In this document: piece after piece, positions 25,301-38,000 of the stretch
How positions within the stretch are numbered: the first letter of the stretch is position 1
Layout: every line of letters starts with the position of its first letter
Origin: Tubiluchus corallicola
Taxonomy: Eukaryota > Priapulida > Priapulimorpha > Priapulimorphida > Tubiluchidae
Assembly: GCA_030141605.1 (NCBI GenBank)
Contig: JAQGDQ010000245.1
Location: 188,001-248,000, forward strand
Direction of reading: 5' to 3'
DNA: 60,000 bases
Notes under the pieces: generated by a model
Database searches by the model: none
Told to the model about the DNA's origin: nothing
Seen by the model: only the letters and a program-made list of their open reading frames with translations
Translations under genes and position numbers: made by a program

Positions 25301-28300
25301 TTACATCAAACTGCACTTCTCCGTAACATCACCAACCTTTTCTTGCACGGACTTTAGATCAATTGGCAACTGGCCTGCAACAAAAACAAAAGTACAGTAA
25401 AACATTATAAAGATTATAACATATCAGCTAGAATTATTGTTGTACAAAAATTATGAGTAATGTACAAACATTGACGTTAAAAAGTACTATGTGTTTCAAG
25501 CACAAAAACTTTATTTAGCTTAGCCAATTGAAAGTTAATCTGCAGGATTTGATGTTAAAGCGGCAGGCTTATATCATGGTTGATAAACTTGACCAGTATT
25601 TACTGAAAAAATTAAGAACGCGTCTGCGAGAAGACCATGCAAAATCGAAAAATTCCTGCACAAGGTTAGGTAAACCGATTCAGACCAAAGTTCGGGTATG
25701 AGGTCCACTAGTCACTAGTATTCACTATGTGAATCCATTTGGCCCAACTCCTCATAGTAGCAGAGGTACGGCATAGGCCGATTTTCATGAAAAAATACCT
25801 ATTTTTCTCTATTTTTTACTCATATTTGAAGGATTAGCCATTCAGCAACCACTGAGTTTGAATAGATCTGACTTTGCACAGTATTGGAACTTGTTATCTT
25901 CTTCAAAATGACTTTTCGACTTTTGTCCCAAACCCCCCTCTTTCGGCTCTACTGGGGGTCTTTAAGCTCGCATTACGTACAAGATGCAAATACTCAGTCA
26001 TTTCAAAGTCTTATATCTCACCCACTGTGGGGGCGGGGACAAAAATATCGATATGTATGTGAATAGAGCATCCCACCCCACTATGCTGCAGTGACAATTT
26101 TGATGGAGCGAATTTCCACCCTATTGTAAAAGACCCCTGAAAGAGGCATATATCAGGGTGAAAATATAGCTAACAACGTTCATCAAAAAGCTTCGTGTAG
26201 GTAAACATGAGTTGTCAAATCTTGTCAAAACATCATAAATATTCATCTTTGGCAACTAGGGGCCTGGCCAGCACATTGGTTAAACTACCAACAGGATTGG
26301 ACTCCAGAATTCAAGATGGCGGCCACTGCTGAACTAAAATGTTCGTTTTCTGGGCTGTTTACCAGCGTTAAATGCGACATTCTGACTAGTTATCCACACG
26401 AAACAAATATTGTGAATCTATCAGCCTGTACTAAAGACACTGGACCGCATTTAGAGCACTTCCAATCTTAAAAAAAAATGAAATATCTACGGAATGGAAA
26501 TGCTTCTTGCAAGGACTGGAAAATGTTTTATGCACTGTTTATTTTCTATGCTTTGTAAATGTTATATACAGGTTATTACCTAGTTATTACTCATTGTCTT
26601 ACATAAGCATATAAGCCAGGACACAAAGAAAATTGCCCTAAATCTGAGCGAAAGCCCAAAAAATATGGGACAGACTTGATATCATTTGTCCGGTGATTTT
26701 TTGACTGTAAAACATCGAAAATTTCACACTATTAATATTTTTTGTCAGAAGTATTGATTTTGTGCCACAAATAAATTTTGGGCGAAGAAAAATTTTCTGA
26801 GCTAAATATCACCGCCATCCCCCTAGAAGCGACCCATATGCTTATATTGTCTCATGTTTAGACTGTAAGATTTTTACTTTATCACTTTCCCCATGATATA
26901 TTTGTCTATATTTCTGTGTCTATCTTCTAGTGATAATCTACCTGCATCGATAATCCTTTCTCTATTATTTAGATATTATGGTTTTGATTACTTGTACTAC
27001 TCTTCAGTGTTAGGATAATGCTGCTACAATAGGAACAGTATTTTGGACTTGGAGAAATTAATTCTGACTGAGTTTTGTAGTTTTTTTCATTTTTGTACTG
27101 ATATTCATAATCTTCTATGTATAGCCATGAAGCTTATTCATATAAAAAGTATAAAAAATGAATGGATTTCTATTTCATATGTATATACCAAGTGTTGTCA
27201 GATTTTTTCGCTAGCAATGACTCTCAATCTTAACAACCGGTACTTCTTTTCTATTAGAGGGCTTATTGTTTAGTCTTTCCTGGTATCCACCAGCGATTCA
27301 GTGTGTAGAGAATGCCCTGAATCAGAGGCCGGACTCGGTACTAGGGGCATGCATGATGTCGTGTCCAGAAATCCATCAGAAGAGGCAATTATTCATATTT
27401 GTAGTCATATGAAAATTCCGACATAACTAAACCAATTTAAAATGAAATTCGCAAATTTCTAGCAATTTCCATGGCAAAGGAATCTATTGCTACTAGGAAT
27501 GGAGAGCACTAGTCACAGAAAATGTAGGTTAAATGTGGCTGTACGACCTGAGCCAAGTATGTCTACTTTTTACACATGGACGGAATTACTATGAAAAGTA
27601 AAAAAGTGTGTTGATATGATGATATGGCAATTTTTTCTAACAGTGCCCCCTCTATATAATGTCATTCATGATATTATCTCAGCTTGTGCGTTTTCATGAA
27701 ATTTAGAATTCAGATTTGTCACTTATAATCCAGCACATAGATAGAAAAAATATTGAAAAACTACAAAAAAGGCGAATTTTGCTGATTTTTGTGAAATTTT
27801 AAAGTGCCAGTACTAAATACTGAAACAGGCTCCAGCGAATTTTCTTTTTTATATTATTAGTGAGGATGATGGTTAACACATACATGAAAACCAGTAGTTC
27901 TGTAGCCCCGCAGTGGGCGAGTTATGAGCCTTACAACTTAACCTCTCCCTGGACTCTTAACAAAGAGCCGAATTTGAAAAATCCCGTTCTCTGATACTAT
28001 TAATAGTATGTCAGAAAAAGTTAGGATATCAGAAGACAATGTCTGGGTCTATGTACCAGCCAACTTACATCGACCCATCTATAATAGTTTATACAGGAGA
28101 AAAAGTTAAAACAACCCCTCAAAATAGCGATTTTTTGCCTCTTTTGAGGTCAATTTCTTGATGTGGTCATTTCTCTGCTAATAGTAGCTCGATCGATTTG
28201 ATATCTTGGTTACATGGTTTTGGGGGGGTCCACCCTTCATGTTAGAAAAAAATGATATTAATTCGTCACCCCTCATGTGCCACCCTCTGCATGGTGCTCT

Positions 28301-31300
28301 CACGGACTCGTTCTTAACATGTTTTGTCCATTCCAGCAATTTAAATACGGTAGTAATTCCATTTTAATATAGAACACAAAGTCTGCATCTCATGAGCAAG
28401 TTGTACATTTTACCTTTAGAAAAACTATTCATAATCATTTAGAACTATACAGAGATTTTCTTTTAATTAAAAGAGAAAGTGGATGTTTTATTTCAAGGTC
28501 CAATGGATAATTATCATGTGATTCCTTTTATTCCTGACAAAGTTATATGGTCTTACCAAACAATGGGCTATTTAAATGTTTCCATGTAGATACATGTACA
28601 AGGTTTCTTCGTTTTCATTGTTACTGAAACTTGGTTGCTATTAGTTTTCACTATCCACAAATTCACTGACTAGTCACCATTGTTAATCCATTAATTAAAC
28701 TTAAGAGCATCAGAGCGGATTTCAGATCGAAAAACTAAAGCTGATATTTTGTCTGGTACATTAGACAAGTTGTCTAAGAATAGCAAAGCAGAACAACCTG
28801 ACATAAGCAGGTACTAAAACAACTTGAACTCGAGGCATAGCAATTTAAGTAACGCCACTAATTTTCATCTTCTTTGTAAGGGAATGATTGAATGGCCACA
28901 GAATGAGATTGGTCACAAAGTTAGGAAATGATAACTCGGCTAGTAAATAGCTGAGTGACCACAGAAAAACTGCATTTGCTTTGTTTGATCTACTGCACTA
29001 CATTAGCAGGTAAACATTTGAATGTCTTTAATAAGATTATCTTTGTCAATTCAATGTCTCAGCTCGCTGTGTTCTTCATCACAATGATCTAAGCTTCAAC
29101 TTGGCCTCAATTATCAACATTGGTAAGTCATGCACTAAAAGCTGGACTGTCTCGACATAGCAATTTGCAATACTCCAAACTTTACAACCTAATACATCGC
29201 ATCTGAAACTCAATAGTTAATTAATTAATGAATTAGCTGGCAATTAACTAACTCAGTGAGAAGTTTTAATTGTGATCAGTCAGAATTAAAAAATCTTGTA
29301 GTTTATATTAAAGGTTAATTAGTTTTATGGCAAATTTGTTGTTAAAAGAAGTCTTTTGCGTTCAAGCCCCAGTATAGTCATTATCCATTATCTTTTTCTG
29401 TAACGATTTTGCTGCAAAGACTAATTGTTCTTTAATAATGTAAGTTGCATTGTGGCTGATTACAGCCAACTTTTTGAAACTCAAAGTAGAGCCCCAGATT
29501 ATGGTTTGGTGAGACAAGATTAGTTCTCAAGCTTCACAACAAGAACGAAACGCTCTTAGAAAAATTAACTGAGCTTCCAGATGTGTTTAGAAAATGGCAA
29601 TCTTTTTATTTGGATTGATGAAATTTGGTCTGTAAGAAGAATACTGAGTGATATCATTCAGGAGATGTGCTTATAAGTTAATAACATTGGGCAGCAACAT
29701 AATCATTAGCCTACACTATGCTCACCCAAAAACTGCAAAAATCCAATAACATTTTATATCTAAATTTCAAAATATCTTTGGAGACGTATAACAAGGATTT
29801 ATCGTAAATGTGTTTACCAATTGCATTCAGTTTACATTTTGGAATGGACACCACTGTAACTAGAATCCAGAAAACCCAAATTTCAACGCTGCCTAAAAAG
29901 AACCAGTTTATTTTACTGTGCCTGTTTACAGTTTTGAAGTGGGCCAATATAATAATGGTAGTAAAACTCAGTTTATAGTTGGCTTTGTTTTTAGAGCCTC
30001 GGCATGCACCTGAACACATTTATTCAGTCCATTTCTTTCCAAACTACACTTTCATCTCAAGAGTTACGACAGAACAAAAGTACACGAACAGTGCACATAA
30101 AAGGGATTAAATAGGCTTCCATTAGTAAAAAATACTTACTAAGTAAACTATCATCATCCTCTTCTGCCTCTTGCTTCATCTCTTCTGGCGTTTTCTTCTT
30201 CCGCCCAATTCTTCCCGGATCAACTGGATCCTCCACTGGTGCTGGATCCTCTTTTTTCTTAATATTGTACTGGAAGTGAACACAAATCAGCAAATAAAGA
30301 AACAAAGAAATTTCACACGTGTGAACAACTTGCTCTGCTTCATATTAATCTCACAAAATCTGGTCTGATTTCCAGGAGGTGCACTAAGGATATTTTATAC
30401 CTGATTCAAACTACAGAGATTAAGCTAGAGGCAAACAGTCTGTATTCAGATAACAAATTAGACATAAGAGTCAAGTCTTCATCCTTGTAGGAAGTCTGGA
30501 CAAAGGGACTCAGAAACACAAGGTCTTTATCTGTTTTCTGATATGCACTGAAGGTGCTTGCACTGACTTAAATAAAAATATTTTAATATCAATTTTCAAA
30601 GATTATACTACTTGCTCAACAAGCACATGTTCCAACAGCTCCAAATTTTTGCTTTCACCCATGCTTAGTGGCATCCTATCATGAAATGATAACAGATATA
30701 TGTATAAAGAGTAGTATTAAATCTGTTGGAGCTTACCGAGTATATATAAAAATGAGATATGCAAAAAACGTGTCATAAAACTGCAGAAGACGTGTTCAAT
30801 TTTGTTTGTAAGTTTAATGGCCGCTAAGTTATTATTTTCTGTTCACGCGTCTACTTTATCTTAACTAATGTGGGCAGATGGCAATGTGATGCTGAATAAA
30901 CCCTATCTTTCCTAATTAAACACTATAAACGCGGGTAATGCACGGCTGCAATAACCCAGCGACATTTTGCAATGTCATAATCAATCATTTTTGTTAGAAA
31001 GGCAGGCACATCAATTCAGATTCCCCTTGTGGCGAGACTCGAAATCAATAATGTGCATTGCTAGCTAAGCTAATAAAGCGCATTGAGTGCAATATTTCTA
31101 ACCTCGCCATGTATGCCAAAGTTTCTATCACACAGCTGAGACTCATTAGGCTAGGGCTGCTATCAGCAAGAGAATGAAAGACAATTACATATTCTACATG
31201 CATTGAGGCCATCTCACCTGAAGCCTTGCTATTATTGCAAAAGATATTGGTGTGATATAAACGAGGAATGAAATATGAATAAACTGAGTAATGGCTACAG

Positions 31301-34300
31301 ATGGTATAACATTTTTCATTTACGAATGTACGTGCTGTAAAAAAAGAAATGTAACCCGAGATTATAATACATAGGTACAAACGCTCACTTGGATGCATTT
31401 AACTTAGGGCGCATTCAGACACATAGAGACTTCTCTCAAAAGTTTTTGCACAACTTCTCTCTGAGTGTAAGTTGCCCGTGTGAACGACTTGGCAATTTCT
31501 CTCACAACTTATTGCACGTGTGAACGGCTTGACAACTTGGACAACTTTACTGTCAGTTTGCAATAAGTTGTGAGAGAAGCAGCCAAGCTGTTCACATGTG
31601 TGACTATACTTTCAGAGAAAACAAGTTGCTAGAGAAGTCTCTACATCTGGACACATCGTTAAACATTGTGAAAGCTGATCAACAAGATGACAGTGACACA
31701 GCAAAGAAAGGCTAGTCTTGTATTCTTGCCAAAGATGAAACTACATACATATTAGTACAATAATGCTAGAAAACTTGTTTATAATGCAACAATCACTAAT
31801 AGCAGAAACCAACAAAATGTTAAAAAAGTTGGATAATACTGGCACAAAAAATGTGTTTCCTCTTGTCTTTTAATCTAGTGTACACCAAAATTTGACAGTC
31901 ACTATGTCAACAAGCTTATTTAAAAATATCGCTCTCTATATATATATATATATTATATACGTTTCTCCTGCTTATCTAGTACAAGTAAATGCTGTAACTT
32001 ATTTCAATCAGGTAGTGTTCAGTGCAGGCACAATGCACAGTGCATCACAGACTCAAGGCATGTCAAGATATATTAGATGGCCTTAGGCTCAGTTCTTGGG
32101 TTTGGTCTAAAGTGTTTATACTGATAGTTAAATGATTATAGTTTGTGCAAGGAGCAGTTACACTAAAATCCGTAAAATATTGAACTGTTTGAAAGATTGC
32201 ATATGTAGGCCTACTAATAGGACTACAAATTAGGCCAATTTGCAGAAAAAAGAACAAACTGTGATGTTGGACAAATGAGCATTCAGCAATTGCAGTTTCA
32301 CACAGCAAAACATACTTTATCTCTTATTCCTTGCCGCATCACTTCTCGCTCAGCCTCCATCTTTTCATGTTTCTGTCGTCGAAGTTCTTCTGCCTCCCTT
32401 CGAGCCTCGGCAATCGCAGCTTCCTCCTCTTCTCTTTTCCTCTTCACCTCGGGGTCCTCATCCTCACCTGCACCTCCGACTGCTCCTGACAGAAACAAGA
32501 TTTAACAGTTTGCACATTCGAAATTTTTCAGTACAAAAATCATGTTGTGACAATGTTATTAATTTATCATCATGATGGTTTAATAGCTTGAAGTGTACCA
32601 AACTGTATAAAAAAATTACTATAATTACGTACATTATGTGCCACATAAATCTGATAAAATAATAACTGAATAAAGCTAGAAATGGTGAAATCGTGCACGT
32701 TTTCTGATACTCTCGTTATTGTATTTTCATTAAATTTAGAATTAAAAATCCTTATCAAATGACAGAAGTACTTCTTATGAAGCCAACGAAAATACTTCAG
32801 TTGTAGAAAATTAATTCTTGCATTGTTACCAAGTGGTAATGAAGTTTGGCTCAAAATTAGTTAATGAAAACAGTTTTTGTCAGGTTATCTCTTCTAGTTA
32901 CTTTGGATTCAAAAATATAACTATCACGGGTCATAAAGTACATGTGGGTTTACTGCATATCTTTAATGCAGCTTAATTAAGACATGTATGTGGTAAATAA
33001 TTAAATTATAATGGTAATAAGTAAATCAAACAAGACGATAGCTCTGCAACAGAAAAGAACTGTCTTTGAAGAAATAACAAGGGAAACTATTGAGCCCTTT
33101 TCAATTCTCCTGCAGCGTATTTACGCTTCCAGTGCATCAATAACATTATTCCGCTAGCCATTTGCACGCCTTGCGACTGAACAGGATGAGAAATATCCAA
33201 TTATTTCAGCTTCGAGAGACAAATTTCTTATGGAAATGTCAATTTTCTTTCGCGTTGCACCTTCAGCTGTGTAGATAGTAGATACCTGTTAATCACCGCT
33301 GTGAAGTTGCTGCAGCTGCTGCAAGCGCAACTCGCTCATCTTTCTGCAAGTGAGAAATCGGATACTGCTACATCATCAAAAAGTCGGATTAAAGTGAGAA
33401 AGCGCTAGACGCTACAATAAATCTTCACTGAATCCAGCTCATTTTCAGCCTTTGTGAGAAACAAAATGAACTCGGCGAGGACGACAACTTGATGATTCCG
33501 GAAGAGTTTGCTGAGAAATTTGCATGCAAAGTAGATCAGAGAAATTGGGTTCTAGCGAACAGAGACACTGTGAATGAAGTAAATGACGTAAATGCAAATG
33601 TTAATAAGTCAGCAGCTGTAAAACCAGCAGCAGCAGCAACAACAACTAAAATAATAGTAGCAACAATGACAGTAGTAAGAAAAATAGCAGCAAGAATAAA
33701 AAATAAAATGACAGTACTTAGCAACAAAAACAACAGCAACAATAACAATTGAAATGACAGTGCTTATCAACAAAAACAGCAGCAAGAGTGACAATAGCGG
33801 TTGTATATCACATCGCAGCAACAATAGCAAGAATAACAGCAACAGTATCTTGATAGTTTTAATTTTATATTTTAGCAATGGCGACACCGGCGAATAATAA
33901 AAATGTATAAAAAAATCTAATCTAATCATGGTAGATGAAATTGACGGTTAACATGAAGAAGTTTTCTACGTGAAGCGTTATGATCTCATTAATCAAACAG
34001 CTGCCGATGCAGCACTACACAGAGTTCACAAATTAAATGAAGCACTGTGTAATTTCCCCAGCATAACCTAAGTTTCCCATTACTGTGGGCTTCTCCGCTG
34101 ATACACACGGAAATTGGTTTGTGAAGAGGACGACGACTGCTTGAATTATAATGAAACACTGATTGCAAATTGTTCCGCCATATTGTTGTAAACACTCAAC
34201 ATTGTAACACGAAAATTATGCCTGTTCGTTAAATACGTAATTATATTTTATAAATAGATAGTTCGCACGGTATTGAAATGGCCAAACAGCATTGTGAATT

Positions 34301-35039
34301 CATCAGACTTAATAAGTTACGCATCTTACTGAACTGTCTCACAGTACACTCCGAGGAACAACAGTCGTAACAACAGTGAAGTGAGCAGAATCATGCATTT
34401 TATGTGAATGATTCATTTACAATGATGACGATGTCACTTTATGTAGCCCTCCAAAATAAAATATGTAAAATACCCCTCAAATAAAGACAGGGCTGCACAA
34501 TATTCCTACATGAATTAGTGTACTGTAAATGATTTTTTGCGCTATACATGGACTATTTTTTGCAATCAACATAGTAATGAATATTAATGTTAATACATTC
34601 AAAGTAGATAAATTAATTTCATACTAGGCTTATTCTTGATTGCTAAAGAGCGCTGTAAACGTTTTCCCGTTTTTGCTGCCGCAACATTTTCAATAATTAG
34701 CGAGATACTTAATTAATTAATTCTTGCAGCAGGTCCATTAGCATAAATTAGCAGTAATAATTTTCAACAGTGCAGTACCTGGTGGCACATAAGTAATTCA
34801 AGCGCATAATGGTAAAATGTTTATGCAGGTTTCTAGATTATCATAATTATAGTGAAAAAAGTAAACTGTTTTTTGCCAACTTCCGATTGCTTTTTTATTG
34901 GTTAGGTGTTTTAGCAGCCAACACATTGGTATACTGTTTGTGTTTTGCACGAATAACAGAAAACTTCATGCAAGTGAATTTACAAACCTTTTACAGCACC
35001 AAGCTGTTTACCAACCATTTGCTTAGCCACAAAATCCAT
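25301..35039 (-). CDS. cplx: Complexin, complete, 4 coding exons, 141 aa, C-terminal CAAX box
   Basis: Complexins are small cytosolic proteins that bind the assembled synaptic SNARE bundle through a central alpha-helix and clamp or promote vesicle fusion. Exons in transcript order: 34988-35039, 32316-32485, 30140-30269, 25301-25374; all GT-AG with phases 1, 0, 1; 426 nt in total. The product starts MDFVAKQMVGKQLGAVK. An acidic/basic accessory helix (residues about 28-58, EEEEAAIAEARREAEEL) is followed by the family-defining central helix (KMEAEREVMRQGIRDKYNIK, residues about 58-77). A conserved GRIGRKKKTPEEM segment then leads to an acidic EEDDD patch. The last exon gives QLPIDLKSVQEKVGDVTEK and ends in CSLM. 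CSLM is a CAAX motif; with Met at the end, farnesylation is the expected lipid, as for Drosophila complexin and vertebrate CPLX3/4. Length and order match invertebrate complexins. Introns are 2.5, 2.0 and 4.8 kb. Non-coding 5' exons upstream of 35039 were not identified. Confidence 0.95.
25700..28340. other. Compositionally distinct segment of complexin intron 3
   Basis: Within the 4.8-kb last intron, this part has more GC-rich patches than its flanks, for example GGGGGCGGGGACAAA near 26030 and TTCAAGATGGCGGCCACTGC at 26312, an AAGATGGCGGC word like the YY1 site of metazoan promoters. It has no long open frame. It reads like an inserted repeat but I could not find its ends. Confidence 0.25.
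31409..31659. mobile_element. Foldback (MITE-like) element in complexin intron 2 region
   Basis: This 250-bp segment is a large imperfect palindrome. The outer arms are CAGACACATAGAGACTTCTC (31416 on) and, on the minus strand, TCCAGATGTAGAGACTTCTC (from 31652). The inner arms include a perfect 20-bp pair, 31497-31516 and 31559-31578. Words such as GTGTGAACG recur in both arms. There is no open frame, and it would fold into one long hairpin. The element lies in the 2.0-kb intron between complexin exons 2 and 3. A target duplication is not clear. Confidence 0.65.
33620..33840. repeat. CAR/AAT-rich low-complexity tract
   Basis: An imperfect array of AGCAGCAACAA-type words, in complexin intron 1. 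It gives spurious open frames on both strands and is followed by a retroelement-like tail. Confidence 0.7.
33840..33930 (+). mobile_element. Probable retroelement 3' tail ending in TCTAATCTAATC
   Basis: An A-rich stretch (AATAATAAAAATGTATAAAA) ends in two and a half copies of TCTAA. Short tandem pentamers of this kind are a common terminus of Jockey-group LINEs. A similar end (CCTAATCTAATCTAATT) occurs at 45039-45055. Inference from end structure only. Confidence 0.3.
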
Positions 35040-38000
35040 GGCCTTCACTTAAACTGAAAAAAATGAGAAAAAATAAATGATGTAGGTTTTCAAGATTGTG
35101 AAAAATTACGTATTCGCAGTTACATATATAAGATCTACAAAACATTGCAGTTTGAATGTAAAATCTTTGAAGCGAAGTTTCATTCTCTAAGTTGGCACTT
35201 TGAAATTATACTTGTACAGGTAAAATAATCAAAATCTTAAAAGTTTTTAGTTTTAAGTTTAGGCTTTAAAATTTAGCCATTGCACACAAGTTTTACTAGT
35301 AGGCCTATTACAGTTCCTAAATAGTTTCAGAAGTTCGAAACTGGTGGCAAAGCGTTTCTAAGAACCTAAAAATGCAAATTCTGTATACTAGTCGTTCTAA
35401 CTCGGTTAAAAGGACTTTATTGTCGATTTTTTTTATTGTCAACCCTTTTTACATTAACTCAATATTGATGCCCATAGCAGAGATAGTTCATCTTAATTTG
35501 AGTAACTTAACATAACTCAGCCGCCGTGGACTGATGAGAGGACGATGTTAAGGGGTTTAGATACAGAAATGAACTAAAACGCTTATGGCCCAGAAACCAT
35601 GGTCATGAGGTCGACGAAGTTGAGAAGGCTGCACGAGGTTCACTGGTCTAGTCAGAAACAGATCTGTACTAAGGCGACTCACATGTTGCTTCACAATGAA
35701 CTAGCTTATAGACTTCAGAGGGTTGCAAGAATATAACATTAATACTGTACTGAGTGTAGAGCAAACAAAATTGAAGTTGCCTATATTGAATTTGTACGTG
35801 TAGACTTGTAGCAGAATAATTATGTTTAAAATCCCGCAGCGCATCAAAGTCATCTTTACACGGTGCCACTGAGTGAAACAGTCTGCATTCAGCAAATGCA
35901 TGTTCACGAGGAGCCACGCAGTGGTGGCTTTGAATTTCTCCAAGGGCAGTTTGGGGTATAGTGGCAACAACGCACGTAACTCAATAACCGTGACCAACTT
36001 GAAAAAATATGCAAAATAAGGTGTTTAAATTGAGTACAGACAACTACAGTGTACCACAAAGGATCACCGTAGGACTGCTGATTTTTCTCATCTACATTAT
36101 AGCGCGAATGACAAGAACCACCTTAAGACCACTGCCTTTTCTTACCTACACTTTTAACACATAATTTCTTACTGCTTTTAATAGACGTGTTTTTGCTGGC
36201 TAGCGTATTCTTTCAGTAAATCACGAGCTCTAATTTATTCACTTCACTTCACATTAATCAACTATACCAACTATATATCGTGATTGAACATACGGCATGG
36301 CTTACAAACTCTTAAAGTACATGGTCTGCGAAGCAAAGGGGTGCTTAATCTTACTGAGTAGCCTCTTCTGGACTAACATACCCTTAGTCAACTAACATAC
36401 GCTTATTCAATATAGTAAACCCAGAGAAGCTATAGTAAACCTAACAAAAACGACTAAAACTTTTCAGAAGATCTTACAGTAAGTTTCTAGAAGCTAGTGT
36501 TTCGATTGATTAATTAACCTCGCCTGTCGCAATTTAATTGCTCAGCTCTCAACAAATTGAAGTAGAATGCGTGATCAATTATTCGAACACCCGTTATATG
36601 TCACAGAAGCCAATTTCCTAAAGGTCAGAGGATATTGATTTGCAAAACCATCCATGTCTGTTCAGTTAACTTTTGAGATTACAATAGAAACTATATAGTA
36701 CCAAGATAAAATTTAAGTTACTGAATAGCCAGACTGGTTTGTCAAAATTATATTTCACTCCGACATCAATGCATGCGAAACTTGCCGCATTTTACATTTG
36801 TAGACATGTCAAACAACATTCTGTCGTTTTTCGGGTTCCTTTCATATTAGGCAGAAATTTTCTGTCTTGAAACATTTAAAAATGTCAAGGTTTTTCAGTC
36901 ACTGGCTTAATTCCTTTTAGTTATTGACGACTAAGCAGCATGTGCCAAGAAAATAAATTCTTAACTTATCTGAATGATAAAATTAAAGTCGTTGAAAATT
37001 GGTACACCGAAAATTAAAATCGCCACCAAATATTGAAAATTAGTAAGAATTCTTAGTAAGAAGGTCAGATCAGCAAATAACAATTCTGATTCAGCAAATA
37101 ACAATTCTGCTCAATATTTCTCGTACACTGTCGCGAAGTAATGCAATTCCATTGTATCCATTTGACAGAAATAATTTCAGACAATTGACTATTTCGTGTT
37201 AACGAGATTCGGATAATCTGAATGTCACGTGGAAATTTTTCCAGTGACTGTTCGAAATATATATTAACGAACGACGTTGCTACAAAGACAAAGGATAAAT
37301 GTCGGCAGAATGCCAAGTAGGATTCTTCAGTACATACACGTCCGGCACAACACGCATACCCAGAGAAATATGAGCGATCAAGATAATGAGACGGACAGAT
37401 GAGCAAGCTCAGCTTAATTTATATCATATCCATCGTTTAATGAGAACAAGCAGAGAAAGCTTAGAGAGTAAACAACATCAGAGTGATGACTCGGTAACTG
37501 CGGTTAGAAGATGAAGATTTTCTCAGTTATCACTTTAAGTTACTTATTTTCTAGTTTGAACACACGCCGCACTATAACCTGCTCTAGTCTCGGTAGTGGT
37601 TATATTATGGCGGCAATAGGGTTTCAATAGATTTTAATACTATTCTGCTTGTACGATCGTTTGGAGCTGTAAAGCATTAAGTCTCCGGCTAATTTATTGA
37701 AACCTCTATTATACAAAATTATTACATAAAATTTAAGTTAGCAGATTCATCAAATTTAGTTAATTAAGCAAAACAGTTTTATATTAAATTCATCTGACGT
37801 GACAGGTCACTGATGTGGTCAAATATAGGCTGATATTAAAGAAGATAACAAGCAAGGAACTCGTAAATAACAATAATAATAATTTACAACCAGTAGCGAA
37901 AATGTCTGTTTGTGGTGTAACTGGATGTACAAGTGGTGCAAACCATAGACGAAGAAGGACCGAGCCGCGACCTCGCCCCTGGCATATAAGCCAAGTTAAG

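Noticed and set aside
29711-30019. 102-codon minus-strand frame next to complexin exon 3, as an alternative complexin tail
   Set aside because: Sequence bears no resemblance to any complexin C-terminus and lacks a proper acceptor in frame; the 25301-25374 exon fits the phase and family far better.
33489-33752. Open frames rich in Ala/Thr/Lys/Asn or Leu/Val around 33.6 kb
   Set aside because: They are translations of a CAR/AAT low-complexity tract, in complexin intron 1.
35530-35580. CTGATGAG at about 35531 resembling a hammerhead ribozyme core
   Set aside because: No CGAAA partner with a pairable stem II and no cleavage-site arm at the right distance; a single 8-mer is expected by chance.
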